Origin: Macrolepiota albuminosa
Taxonomy: Eukaryota > Basidiomycota > Agaricomycetes > Agaricales > Agaricaceae
NCBI GenBank assembly: GCA_027475525.1
Contig: JAMWFC010000059.1
Coordinates: forward strand, 744,001 to 808,000
Reading direction: 5' to 3'
Length of the DNA stretch: 64,000 nt
In this document: piece by piece, positions 21,633-33,391 of the stretch
Numbering within the stretch: the first letter of the stretch is position 1
Layout: every line of letters begins with the position of its first letter
The notes under the pieces: model-generated
What the model was told of the DNA's origin: nothing
Database searches by the model: none
What the model saw: only the letters and a program-made list of their open reading frames with translations
Translations under genes and position numbers: made by a program

Positions 21633-22728
21633 CTAGTACTTTGTATGTCCTCCATTTGCCTTGATAACTGCTTGAATCCTTCTAGGCATGCTTTCTATGA
21701 GTCTTTGGCATACCTCTGGTGCTATTTCATCCCACTCCTTTGCAACCCTCTCCCATAATTCATGCACACCATGAGGAGGTGTTTCATACTGCCTAAGTTG
21801 CTCCTTGAGGTACTCCCAGAGATGTTCAATAGGGTTGAGATCAGGGGATTGGGCTGGCCACCAAAGGACATCAAAGTTGTTGTCCTCAAACCACTTGTCA
21901 GCCTTCTTGGAGTTGTGTTTGGGGTCATTGTCCTGTTGAAAGTAGCGGGCACCCTCTTCCATCTCCAACTTCTCAAAGCTCTCCTTTGCTCCATCATCCA
22001 AAATTTCACAGTACTGCTCTGCATTCATGATCCCCACCACCTCCACAAGCTTTCCTACCCCATTCCAACCCATACAGCCCCATACCATGAGATTATTCCC
22101 TCCTCCATGCTTCACAGTAGGTGTAGTTGTTTGGTCTGAAATGCCTTCTCCTCGTAGCTTTCACACATACTGCTTCCCATCTGACCCAATCCTGTTAATC
22201 TTTGTCTCATCTGTCCACAACACCCTTTTCCAGTCCTCTATAGTCCAGTTCTGATGCTCCTGAGCCCATTTAAGCCGCAGTTGTCGATGTCTAGCTTTGA
22301 GCATAGGAACTTTTCTCTTAGTAGCAGACCAATACCCCTCCTCCTTCAACACATTCCAGACAGTCTGAGGAGAGACAGGGTTGGAAATGATGCTGTTGAT
22401 AAAATTGGTGGCCTGGACAGCTGTATCAAGTCTCAGACAGTCTGAGGAGAGACAGGGTTGGAAATGATGCTGTTGATAAAATTGGTGGCCTGGACAGCTG
22501 TATCAAGTCTCCAGCTGAGATTTGTCAAACAATAGCCTGTTTATCACGTGGAGTAAGCTTAGCAGGACGGCCTCCAGGATGGTTTTCCTTGTCCATCTCC
22601 AACTCTCTACCAATCCTCCCAATAGTAGACTTCCCTAGACCAGTTTGAGCCCCAATCTGACGCAGAGAATACCCTTGAGCAAGAAGAGAAGCAACAGTAG
22701 AGCGTTGTGCAGGTGGAATAGGTTTCAT
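21633..22728 (-). pseudogene. Tc1/mariner DD34E transposase (broken)
   Basis: Cuts and pastes the element. Starts at 22728 with a paired helix-turn-helix DNA-binding region (LRQIGAQTGLGKSTIGRI), followed by a GRP-type linker (GGRPAKLTPRDKQAI). Catalytic triad: D in WTDETK, D in FQQDNDPKH and E in NPIEHLWEYLK, with 34 residues between the last two. Lesions: a TGA in the linker (after RDKQAIV, expected CGA), a second TGA after GKQYV (expected CGA), and a 77-bp tandem duplication that shifts the frame. Three independent inactivating changes make it non-functional. Confidence 0.92.
22357..22510. repeat. 77-bp tandem duplication inside transposase gene
   Basis: Two abutting 77-bp copies (22357-22433 and 22434-22510), identical by eye, starting CAGACAGTCTGAGG. 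The length is not a multiple of three, so it disrupts the transposase frame. Confidence 0.9.
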
Positions 22729-22877
22729 GATGGTGGTTGAAGGTCAAGATGTGGTTCAACCAGCTTGAACTACTCCCCAAATATATCTAAACATAGTCAC
22801 ATGACTTTGCTTATCCTTCCACATGCAACTTACCCTTTATTTCTGAGTAAAATAGGAATAAACCTGAAAAATTAAAG

Positions 22878-23089
22878 ATGCTCAAAAAACTGTCCCAATG
22901 AGTGAATATTTCAAAATGACCATTGCTTCATCAGTTTTGATCTCAATTACATAAACCTAGATTCATTTTGTAGCTACGATGCCATAGTATTTTACATGAT
23001 TTAATCAGAATTTTAGACACTTCTCATTCATCATGCTAATTTCATCTTTCAAAAAGTATGAAACATTGAGACAGTTTTTTGAGCCACTG
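22878..23089. repeat. Right terminal inverted repeat of mariner element
   Basis: Inner GCTCAAAAAACTGTCCC near 22880 and outer GACAGTTTTTTGAGCCACTG ending 23089. Confidence 0.85.
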
Positions 23090-23091
23090 TA

Positions 23092-24060
23092 TATCTCACA
23101 GCCACAGCACCAAATGACATAATTTAGATATCACCAGATAGCCCTGGAGAACCCCTAGAGGTTCCAGCAGCATAACTTGTAGAAAGTTATATTTGATGCA
23201 TAGCTAAAACTGAATTACTATTTTTAATACCCTTTGATCAAATGTAGAATTAAAAGAGAATGAGTAGGTCATGTGACATATATCAAAGCTGGAACCCCAA
23301 GATAAAAGGTCTAGAAACATACTTTATTGAGACAGCTAAAAGACCTGCTCAGATTCTGGCTCAGAACCTAGGGAGAGAGATGGGGTACTTTAAAATTACC
23401 TTCAATTACACTTCCAACACATCTCCCTGTATAGCTCAGCAGCCAGAGCACCAAATGACATGATTTTGGTATCAGCATGTAGCCCTGAAATACCCCTAGT
23501 GGTTCTAATGGCATAACTTAGAAAGTTACATTTGATCCATAGCTAAAGCTGAATTACTATTTTTACTACCCCTGGATCAAATAAGGAATTAAAGAAGAGG
23601 AGGCAGGTCATGTGACTTGTATCAAAGCTGGAACCCCAAGATGAAGGTCTAGAGACATACTTTATTGAGGTAGTTAAAGGATCCAATTAGGTGCTGGCTC
23701 AGAATCTAGAGAGAAAGCTGGGGTACTTTAACATTACCCTCAATTATAGTTCAAACACATCTCTCTGGATATCTCATCAACCAGAGGGCCAAATGACATG
23801 GTTTTGATATTGGCAGGTAGCTATAGACTGGTCCCAGAGGTTCCAGTAGCAATATCTGTGAAATGCCATATCTGATGCATCTAAAAAGCTCAATTACTGT
23901 TTTCAATACCCTTTGATCAAATGTGGAATTAAAGGGGAATGAGTAGGTCATTTGACTTTTTTCAAAGCTGGAACCTCAAGATAGAAGGTCTAAAAACATA
24001 CCTTACTGAGATAGTGAAATGATCTGATAGCTTATGGCTCAGAATTCAGGGAGAAAGCCT
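23092..24060. repeat. ~340-bp tandem repeat, three further units
   Basis: The word CCAAATGACA recurs at 23110, 23451 and 23789 (spacing 341 and 338). Each unit carries GCTGGAACC, a GTCATGTGAC-like palindrome (altered to TCATTTGAC in the last), TTTGATCAAAT-type and GCTCAGAATC-type words. Divergent between units. No coding capacity seen. Confidence 0.75.
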
Positions 24061-24168
24061 TAGCTGCCTTTCATATGAGAGGGCAAGAATTTAATACTTG
24101 AACTCTTAAAAAAGCATAACAGGGTAGGGGAATGAGTCAACATCAATTAGGGGGATGAGAGAATAGAG

Positions 24169-24516
24169 TTGAAAGTCATAAGATATGGCTGGGAGGGAAA
24201 ATACAAAGGAATTGGAAATAGAGGCATGGAAGTGTCATGTGTGAAGCATAAATTTGGGGTAAAGGACTTGGAACCAGAAGGAGTATGGGCAGAGATTAGA
24301 AAATACCTGGAGAACTTCAGGATACCAGAGAACTATTCAACAGAACAGGAGCAAAGAAGATTCATCAAAAATGCCAAATGTTACTTTTTGTACAAACAAA
24401 AGTTGTGGTTGGTATCTATGAAAGGAAGACAACCAAGGCTAGTGGTAGAGGAAAAGAGGAGAAGGAAAGAGCTTGTTGCTGAAGCTCACAATGACACTAG
24501 TTTACAAAAATGTAAT
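24169..24516 (+). pseudogene. Retroelement integrase N-terminal fragment (tentative)
   Basis: A short frame resembling the region just before and into the zinc-binding domain of Ty3/gypsy-type integrases: IRKYLENFRIPENYSTEQEQ, RRFIKNAKCYFLYKQKLWL, then RRKELVAEAHND, where the His of the expected AH-x-x-x-GH motif is reached just before the frame diverges (about 24500). No RT or integrase core nearby. It could instead be an unrelated AT-rich open frame; the resemblance is from memory of the family. Confidence 0.4.
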
Positions 24517-24647
24517 ATAACATTCCCCCCTTCCCCACATCAATGACGGCGGACTGGTCAAATAACCTTAGTGTGGCTGCTACTCCTTTTTCCTGGTATG
24601 TATTGGGCTGCATCCTCCTGTAACATTTGTGCATGAGACTTGCGGGG

Positions 24648-26048
24648 TCACTTGGAATTTGTTGACAATTGGTTAGGCAATGCCTTGCGCTTCTTTTGGT
24701 TTTGTAATGCTGGTCTTCCCTCACCTTCAAATTGGTCATTGTCCTCATCTTGAAGAATGTCGAGCACCCTTCTTGACACTCTATATATAGGAGAACCATC
24801 ACTAGGGCCATTAATTGGAGGGTTTGGATGGCTCCATCCTCTTTGTTGTAAGAGGTGGATGGTAGTGGCATCTACCACTGCTGTATCATCACCACATTTG
24901 TCATGAACGGATTTGTCGTGAGCAAACTTGTTGTGAGCAGAAGCTGATACATTGGGTTGGGATTTGTTGTGAACCATGGATCTGTTGTGGTGCTGAGGCT
25001 GTGGAGTGTGTGGTGAGTGCAAGACAGGGGGTTCCTCCTGTAAGTCAGGCAGTGGTGTGTGTAGTATGCTAGGTGACAGGGGAAGTGTAGGCCCCAGTTG
25101 CCACTCCAAGTTGGCTGCAGATCCGCCATCAGCAGCCCCATCATTAGCGATGGTCCTACTGTTGCCATCAACTATTGCTGATGGTGTTGGCCTCTGTTTC
25201 CAATTTTTCCCTTTATTTTTACATGTAGCCTTACATGCTGCTGCTGCCACATTTTTTTCACAATCAGCTTGGGTGCCGTACTCGGCAGCTACTGGCTGCT
25301 TGTGATGGTCAAGATAAACTGTCCAGTGGAAGGTGTCACTGGATCTATACTGTCCTTGATGGTCTCTCCAGAAGCTCAGCAGACACAATAGCTCAGGCCG
25401 ACCAAGATTATGGAGATCTTGGAATATCAGACTCTCTGGAAGATACAAGGTTGGTTGGTCAGCATGGGTCAAGTATGACATATTGTCATGACTATAATTG
25501 GTGTTAAAATTGTTTAAAGAATAATGGCACCACATACATTCTAATAGTCATGCCTTCATCTGCATACTACCCAACAACAGTCCAACTCAACATGCCCATT
25601 TCTCTAAATCGAAGCACATCTGCATCGTCCACACGCTTCAAACCGTGCTTTTGGGCCTTCTTGTAGAGACAATGATTAGAAAGCAGAATCAAGCAGACAG
25701 ATGTACAATGAATAGAGGATGGATAGGAGATGGATGGAGTACAAACTTGCACTGAATTTCTGGTGGATTTCCTTTTTCGCTCCATTCTGCCGCCATCTTC
25801 TATAAATGACTTTCCTCCTGCGGTGTAAGTTGATGCATAACATTTTTGACAGCCACATTATATTGTGCAAATGCATCCAATCCTGAGGCGTTGTGATCCT
25901 TACCTCTCAACAAGTTCTGAATCTCCTTGTTTATTTCCTTTGCCATTGTCTGCTGGACAATATCTCACAGTGAAGTTTTCAGAAGCACCTTTGGATCTTT
26001 ATGCTGGTAATAAGGGCGCCAGCAATTCTTGATATACTGGACAACCTT
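24648..26048 (-). pseudogene. Fragments of a hypothetical basidiomycete protein, truncated by gypsy1
   Basis: I cannot name it. On the minus strand, immediately next to the gypsy1 LTR, the frame reads VVQYIKNCWRPYYQHKDPK, then MAKEINKEIQNLLRGKDHN, and EWSEKGNPPEIQ near 25785, resembling uncharacterised repeat-associated proteins of basidiomycetes. A further frame (25535-24648, 295 residues) is Gln/His/Asn-rich with repeated HDKSVHDKC-like words and an acidic/basic C-terminus (QDEDNDQFEGEG, QNQKKRKALPN). Internal TGA stops and frame changes separate the pieces, and the 5' end is lost at 26049. Probably the remains of one gene. Confidence 0.35.
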
Positions 26049-26283
26049 TGTAGCGTAGTCCGCTATGTGGTGTTGGCCACATAACTTTTACTTACTGTAG
26101 TAGTAAATATTATATTATATTTATGATAATATAATATTAGTAATTACATTAGTATATATAGTTATACCCGCTGCTTACAAAGCAGCTTATTTTTGTTTTG
26201 TACTACATAGTCAATAGACCGGACTGGTCTGATTCTGTGCAGTGTGAACATTAAGCTCTCACAATTCCTGTAACTTCGTTACA
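26049..26283 (+). repeat. 5' LTR of gypsy1
   Basis: TGTAGCGTAG...GTTACA, 235 bp. Contains hairpins (CTATGTGG/CCACATA; a GCTGCTT/AAGCAGC-type; GTAAC/GTTAC) and an AT-rich TATATTATATT stretch. About 26284-26716 to its right holds no clean frame: leader and decayed gag start. Confidence 0.85.
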
Positions 26284-26716
26284 TTTTTTTGAATCCGCCA
26301 GCTAGAATCTATTGCCTAGCACCTGACGTCAGTCGCTGAGTTCGTTGACAGAACTCTATCAGCTTCTCGAGCTTCTTGCACAGCCACACCATACAAATTT
26401 CAAACAGGGAAACGATGAGTAATCCCATACCTGCAGTTTCCACTGACGGCGGGCGGAATGCCCACAATCTACGGGGAGACCCAGCAGACACCCAGGACGC
26501 GTCAGCGACCAATGACCAGGAACAAAGGCGAGGCCCGGAGAGCTGAGAGCTCACAGCAGGACGGTCAGCAACGTCTCCAGGATAAGATGCCAGGGGGGAT
26601 TAACTCCCCCAGTTACGCAGCTGCCAGGAGGACTGCGACGGTCTAGCTCGTCCAAAGGGCCCCCTGAGGATGGCCGACAGTCGACAGGCGCCTATGGCGC
26701 CCCAGGAGACACCAAA

Positions 26717-28651
26717 TTGTCGGTACGGGCTGGGAAAGCTATCCCTTCAAACTGGAGTAGTGGGACCAGGCGGCCCACAGCGGGCCCAATGCCTTCTAAG
26801 ATAGCGGAAGCCCGCATAGAAGAGGTACTGGAGGAGGCTGTGAGCCCTGAAGTGTTCCGTGCGGAAAACCAATTCCCACACACACCAGCGGTAGAGGAAG
26901 CTCAGGAGGTTGTAGAGCTTCCAGAGGAGGTGATTGAGTTGTCAAGTGACGATGACATCAGAGCAGAGGAGCAGCGGCTGAAAACTGTGTACACCGTGTG
27001 CTTGCGGGTGTTCTGGGACTTGCACCCAGAGGTGATGAAATACACCACCCAAGTGCGACTCGAGGAAGTGCCCGAAGTAAGACCAGTGAGTACTTTCTAT
27101 ACTCCAGCAGGACAGGGGTGGCGTGAGGAGCCCCCACACATGCGTAACCAAGACCTTAGAACAGAGGTGTCAGGTCTGGATGGGCACGATAGTACCGTGC
27201 TCAAGGTAGAAAGCGAGGCATCTGGGATGCCGTGCGTGCCCATGGCGGAAACGTTAAGCGACAGAGTCGCGTACCAACGTATGTGCAATGGTGACCTCAG
27301 GACTAAGGGACAATCCCTTATTGACAATTCGAGCATTGTATTCGAGGGCACTAAGCCCATTGACGAGATGCGTCGTCAGTTCCTCACGCAGGGTCAGGAG
27401 AATCAAGCTTCTCCAGGCCCAGGGCGGCGCAATGATCATGATCGAGGAGACTTCCTCGATTGAGATGGTGCCACAAGACGTGATGTCCCTGGTAATGACC
27501 GGGATGACAGCCCTAGGTCAACTCCTCAAAATGAGGGCAATTATGCCCACAGCCGAGGAGGTGTGGGATGTCCTCCACAGGGTGGACGAGGGAAGTCACT
27601 TCCCCAGGCTGCTGATTTGGCGACCAGATCGCTGGGTCAGTGGGAGGCCATTCATATGCATTGTGAAGCCATGCATGATCACCTGCATCAAGTAGTCGAT
27701 GATGCCCTGGGTGTAACCTTACGGTTACCAGACGGGGTGAAGCTGCGTAAAGCAGACAGTAGGCACATTTGCACCTATACAGGCGCATCCAAGTTCAGCA
27801 ACTTGGAGGATTGGGCAATGGATGTATGCACCCATCTCGCCATGTGTTTATATGGAGGTGACCATATGGAATGAGAACGGATTTTTGTTCTGCCTGAGTT
27901 CTTGGCCGGAGAGGCCATGGGGTGGTTTCGACGGGCAGTACTGCATGTCAACCGTGTCCAGTATGATTGGACGTTCAAAGGAGTCCTTACAGGAATGTAC
28001 GATCGATTTGTGCACCCCTCAACGCTCCAGGATGCGAGGCAGGACTTCCAGTCCGCCAAGTACACTGAGAAGTTGGGAGTGCAAGGGTTCTATGATACCC
28101 TTAACGACCATGCCCAGAATATGGCAGTATACCCAGACGGGTATACGATGCTCGAAACATCCTTAGATGGCATTCCAGCGGACATGCGCCGCTATTTGAT
28201 ATGTGAGGACGGACTGTCCCCAGAAGTCAATGATGTGGAAGAGTTTGTGGCATATGCCATCAGGTATGAGCAGTCCCTGAAGACTGCTAACCACTACGAA
28301 CATTGGAGTGGACATAAAGGGGGAACCAGGCAATTACCGCCTGCTGGGACACCCTCACGAGGCCAGCATGTGGGGACGTTCTTGGCCAAGAAGGCCAATT
28401 TGGACCGTGACCGCAACACATGGTTTGTGGTATGCAGAACCCCTGCTGCGAACCGAGGGCAGAGCTGCCCACGCCCAGAGCGGGTGCTGGATGGAGAACG
28501 TCCTAAACCAAGGCCGGACTTCAAGCCAGCCAACCCACCAGGTCAGACGGGGACATGTTTTGCGTGTGGCCAACCAGGCCACTACGCTACCAATTGCCCC
28601 GCAAAGCCGGGAGCCCTGAGGAAGGGGTATACACCCCGCGCCCACCTTTGA
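26717..28651 (+). pseudogene. gag: gypsy1 gag
   Basis: Structural protein of the element. The frame is continuous from about 26717 apart from TGA at 27461-27463 and 27872-27874. N-terminal region acidic (VELPEEVIELSSDDDIRAEEQR), middle capsid-like part (FLAGEAMGWFRRAVLHVN, then TLQDARQDFQSAKYTEKLG), and a CCHC zinc knuckle near the end (CFACGQPGHYATNC, about 28556). Ends at TGA 28649-28651, itself probably a mutated Arg codon because the frame continues into the protease region. The true start lies upstream, in the decayed 26415-26716 stretch where three frames are used in turn. Confidence 0.8.
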
Positions 28652-28750
28652 GCTGCACATACTGCAGCCACGAGTGGGAGTGATGGAGACGTATCTGCTG
28701 AGTCTGAGGCAGAGCACCCCACAAACGACCAGGAGCCTCCAGAGGAGGCA

Positions 28751-31700
28751 TTGGGCGCCGAGCCTGAGAGTGTGGTTGTGGAGGGGGAGGAGTACGTCAC
28801 AGTCGACATATATGATGACGTCTACGACAACGAGTACTACAGTTGCGACAGCAACTCCGAGTGCCTAGCGGCGATGACGGATTGGCCGTCGACAAATGAG
28901 CATGAGAAGAAGAAGGTGACTCTTTGGCAAGCAGAGGGCACTTTGCAGCGCCCTGCACTGAAACGGGCAGACAAGGAGTGTCTGGTCTCATATGTGGACG
29001 TAGAAGGCCACAAGGCATGGACCTTGTGGGACTCTGGGAGTACTACGTCGGGTATAACGCCCCAGTTTGCCTATGTGTACAGAATATCCGTGCAGGAGTT
29101 GGATACGCCATTGGCGTTACAGCTGGGCACCGTAGGGAGCCGAGCCATGGTACAGTATGGGACAAATGTGAATGTCCAAATGCCGGGCTCACGTAGCCGG
29201 GAATACATGGATGTAGTGAACTTTGATCGCTACGATATGATACTGGGAATGCCATTCATGCGGCGTAATAAAGTCATATTAGACTTTGACCATTGTCAGG
29301 TGCTAGTGAATGGGAAAGTGATTCCAGACGAGCGAGCTACAGCAGACGATACGGATAATTGTCTGTGATGTCATTGCACTATGGAGAAATGCAAGGACTC
29401 TCCATGACTTGGCCGGTGCAGAGTGCCGACCATGGAGGATGGGGAGGAGGAAGTGCAGGCTATGCCTGGACTGAGCGCAGACCACAACGTGGTAATGATG
29501 AGCAAGGAGGAGTATCAAGCCTCCAAGAGGAGCAACGAGCAAATAATTGCTCCTGAGATTTGAGGCGCAAGGCCTCCAGACAAACGCCATCAAAAGGTGA
29601 GACGACGGGAGGACTCAGTGGATGTATGTCCACCTACGTCCTCACAAGTCAAGTTGGAAGACTTGAAAGACAGCATCCGAGAGGCGGAAGCCTCAGAAGA
29701 GGGGGACACACGGTCCCTATGGGAGCGACCAGCCCCCCTGCCGGAGTACGACTGGGCATACGACCCCCGAATGCCGCAAGAGTGGAACAAGCTGGTGGCA
29801 GCCATGTGTGCGCGAAATGCGCACCAGAGACGGATGACCGTCAAACCAGCGTATCGTCAGCCAGCCTCGGACGAGGTGTCCGTAGTGTACTCACTTGTAC
29901 GTGAGGGAAGAAGCCTCGTGGCTTTTAAGGCAGCAGCAGCGGATTCTCCGCTGAGACTACACATACCCGATGACAGTGTCAATTGAGTGCTTGCCATGCG
30001 CGAGCAGTATGCACCGCCGCCTCGGCCACCCTCAGAGACGGTGGAAGTACTTCCCCATGTGCGTATGAAGGGGAAGCAGAAGGCGACAAGCCTTCGTGAG
30101 GAAGAGATCCCTCGATTGCGTCAGCAATGGCAAGAAGAATTTGCCGACATGGTCAACGGGACCAAGGAGGAGCTGCCGCCGTGGCGGGAGGTGAACCATG
30201 AGATCAATCTCATAGACGAGAGCAAGCAGTATAAGTACCACTTGCCGCGCTGCCCGCGCGCCCTCCAGGAGCAACTACGCGATAAGACTAATCGCTATTT
30301 GAATGCTCAATGGTGGTCCCCATGCACCACCGCTCAAGCTGCACCATTATTGTGCATCCCGAAGAAGGATGGAACCCTTCGAACAGCTCTTGATGCGCGT
30401 CAGCGCAATGACAACACCATAAAGGATGTAACTCCTTTACCAGATCAGGAGGTGATCCGGGAAGACGTGGCACGGGCGAAGTATTGCTCGAAGATCAACC
30501 TTACTGATGCTTACAAGCAGGTGCGCATTCGCACCGAGGACGTACCCAAGACCGTATTTGCATCGATCATGGGCACGTTTACGAGCAATATAATGCAGAT
30601 TGGAGACTGCAATGCTCCAGCAACTTTCCAGAGGCTAATGACCTCTATCTTCCAAGACGTAATAGGACGTTTCATGCACGTCTACTTAGATGACATATTC
30701 ATCTACTCGGATACTATGGAGGAGCATGAGCAGCACCTCAGAGTCGTATTCGAACGACTGCGCAAGTACAAGTTGTACTTGAAGTGGAAGAAATGTGAGC
30801 TCTACACTCAGAGTATAGACTGCCTAGGGCATGTCATTGATGAGCAGGGTATCCACCCCCGATCAGGACAAGCTCGATCGCATTCGGGAGTGGCGAACGC
30901 CCCGAAACTACAATGACATCCAACGGTTTGTTGGTCTTGTCAACTACATTTCGAGCTTCTTGCCCGATGTAACAGCCTATACTGGGCCACTTATGGCCAT
31001 GACGCAGAACGGGTCACCGTTCAATTGGAGGCCGTTGCACCAGCGGTGCTTCGAGATGGTCAAACGGATCTGTACGAAGACTCCGGTGATTTGACCCATC
31101 GACCCTAGACGGGACGAGCCTATATGGCTCATTTGCGACGCGTCCAAGACAGGTGTCGGGGCCATGTACGGCCAGGGAAGCAGCTGGCAGACATGCCGCC
31201 CAGCAGGGTTCATGTTGAAAAAGTTCACGACAGCCCAGCAAAACTATGCGGTGCATGAGTTGGAGACTCTTGCCATACTCGAAGCCCTCCTCAAATGGGA
31301 GGATAAGCTGATGGGATATCCCATCCACATCATAACGGACCACAAGGCTCTTGAGTTCTTCAAAACTCAGGTGAACTTGTTGCCGCGTCAGCGACGGTGG
31401 ATAGACTACATGTCGAGATACCAGTTCGACATCACCTATGTTAAAGGTGAACTCAACAAAGTGGCAGACTGCTTGTCGCGCTACTTTGAGAGTGATGTGG
31501 TTGGGGAGGCTCACGAGCCTCATGAGTATGTGCAGGCAGACTGCCGCATAGACCCTGATGGAGAGGATTTACCTCTTCACCGATACCAGGAACTCAGGGA
31601 GCATGTCCTGGAAGTACGCGCTATGCGTGACGATGAACGAAGGTGAAGCACTTGTCTCAGAGAGCGGCGTGAAGAGCGGGACGTAGCCACTCAGTTGCTC

Positions 31701-33288
31701 AAGGAGCATGAAGCTGTGGACCCAGCATCTACTAGGGAGCACAAGCGCCTCGATGTACCCGTAACGCTTGCGGAGATGCTCAAAGGCGAATTGCCTTCAT
31801 CTCAGCCTCCTAGCCTGGTCAAGGACGACTTCCGGCAGGAGGTGGTGCAGGACTATGGCAATGATTCTCTCTTTGCCGAGATAATTGCCAATCCTGACGA
31901 CCATCCTCGGTTCAGGCATGAGCCTGGTGGACTCATCACGACGGAGAACCGTCAAGGGGTGGCAGTGGTATGCCTCCCCCGTACACGACCCATTGTTACG
32001 CGGGTCTTGGACCAGGCCCATGCCCTGGTGGGGCACTTTGGTGCCGCCCAGACGTTGGGCTACATTCGGAGATGGTATTGGTGGCCACGCATGGCCCAAG
32101 AAGTAACTAAGTTTTGCGCATCATGCGCAGCGTGTCAGAGGGCAAAGTTGCCTCCTGGATCCCCTCCCGGGAAGCTACACCAGCTACCTGTGCCGGTGAA
32201 ACCCTGGGATTTAATTGGAATGGACTTCGTAGGTCCCTTTCCCGAGTCCAGAGGGTTCGATTACTTCTGAGTAGTCATATGCCGCATGACGAGCATGGTG
32301 CACCTCATACCGGTGCGAACTACGCTGACGGCTAAGGAGCTGTCTTGGATCTACCTGAGGGAGATCGTTAGGCTGCATGGGCTGCCTAGCACCATTGTGA
32401 GCGACCGTGACTCGAAGTTCACGTCTCAATGGTGGAGAGAACTCCACAAACTGCTAGGAGCTCGACTCCTCATGTCGACGTCCTTCCATCCTCAAATGGA
32501 TGGGCAGACAGAGCAGGCTAACCGCAGTATAGGTCAAATTCTGAGGGCAGTGGTTTGCCCTGACCAACGGGACTGGGTGGACTGGTGTCCACTCACTGAG
32601 TTCGCGATTAACGCGAGTATCTCGGATACCACAGGGTATGCGCCCTTTGAACTCAACGGAGGGTACTTGCCCTCCATGCTGCACGAGGTTTGTGCTGATA
32701 CGGTGGCTCACCGCGGAGTTGTCGAGTTCGCCAGGCAGGCCCTGGAGAACATCGCGGCGGTGCATGACGCCATCATAGAGGCGTGAGTCTTCCAGGCGAA
32801 AAGATCCGCCAATAGCTGTAGGAGCGTTGGTATACTTATCAACGCGTAATCTGAGGCTCCCAAAGGGTCGAGTGAGTAAACTCTGCCCGAAATGGGTAGG
32901 CCCATACCGCGTTCTAGACGCAGAGCCAAGTACCTCCAACTACGTGTTGGAGCTGCCTCTGGCATTACAGGAACGACACATCATTCCTATGTTTCATGTG
33001 TCGCTGTTGCGACCTTACAGCGCGTCTGACGATGCGCTGTTCCCTAACAGGGCAACCCCGGGCCCCTATGATTTTGGGGCTCGAGACGATGATGAATGGT
33101 TCGTTGAGTGCATAATTGGGCACCGGTGGACTGAGCGTAACACGCTCGAGTTTGAAGTACGTTGGTCCCTGGGGGACACAACATGGGAGCCACACTCCCA
33201 TTGCTCCAAGTTGGCGGCACTTGACCGTTATTTGGAGTTAAAGGGCGTTAAGCGCCCACATCAATTAAGTAAGCGTGCCGGCGCTTAA
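28751..33288 (+). pseudogene. pol: gypsy1 pol: protease, RT, RNase H, integrase, chromodomain
   Basis: Protease-like region with LWDSGSTTSGITP and MILGMPFMRRNKVILDF; RT with PLLCIPKKDGTLR, NLTDAYKQVRI and catalytic VYLDDIFIYSD; connection and RNase H (IWLICDASKTGVGAMY, YAVHELETLAILEAL, IITDHKALEFF); integrase zinc region (ALVGHFGAAQTLGYI..FCASCAACQRAK) and core (GMDFVGPFPES, VSDRDSKFTSQWW, HPQMDGQTEQANRSI); then a chromodomain (WFVECIIGHRWTERNTLEFE, DTTWEPHSHC). Frame 2 to about 30860, frame 0 to about 32800, then frame 1. In-frame TGA at 29366, about 29402, about 29561, 29984, 31092, 31644, 32268 and 32784. Catalytic residues are retained, but translation would be repeatedly cut. Confidence 0.9.
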
Positions 33289-33391
33289 TTTGATCGGCAG
33301 TGCCGATCGCGGCTTGGCTGAGTTGGTTAGCAGCTGTGGCTGAAACACGCCTTAAAAAGCGAAATTTCTTTTTCACTTTCTTTCCCCAACC

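Larger units (their letters stand above)
21416..23089 (-). mobile_element. Tc1/mariner DNA transposon (defective)
   Basis: 1,674-bp element flanked by TA (21414-21415 and 23090-23091). Terminal inverted repeats of about 210 bp begin CAGTGGCTCAAAAAACTGTC. Each end also has an inner, oppositely oriented copy of the GCTCAAAAAACTGTCCC motif (21599-21615 and 22880-22892 region), an IR/DR-like arrangement of likely transposase-binding sites. Inserted into the ~340-bp tandem repeat. Confidence 0.9.

Noticed and set aside
33308..33350. tRNA-like sequence (TGGCTGAGTTGGTTAG resembles a tRNA A box)
   Set aside because: No B box (GGTTCRANNC) and no acceptor-stem pairing downstream, and it lies between the gypsy1 pol and accessory ORFs. 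Chance match.
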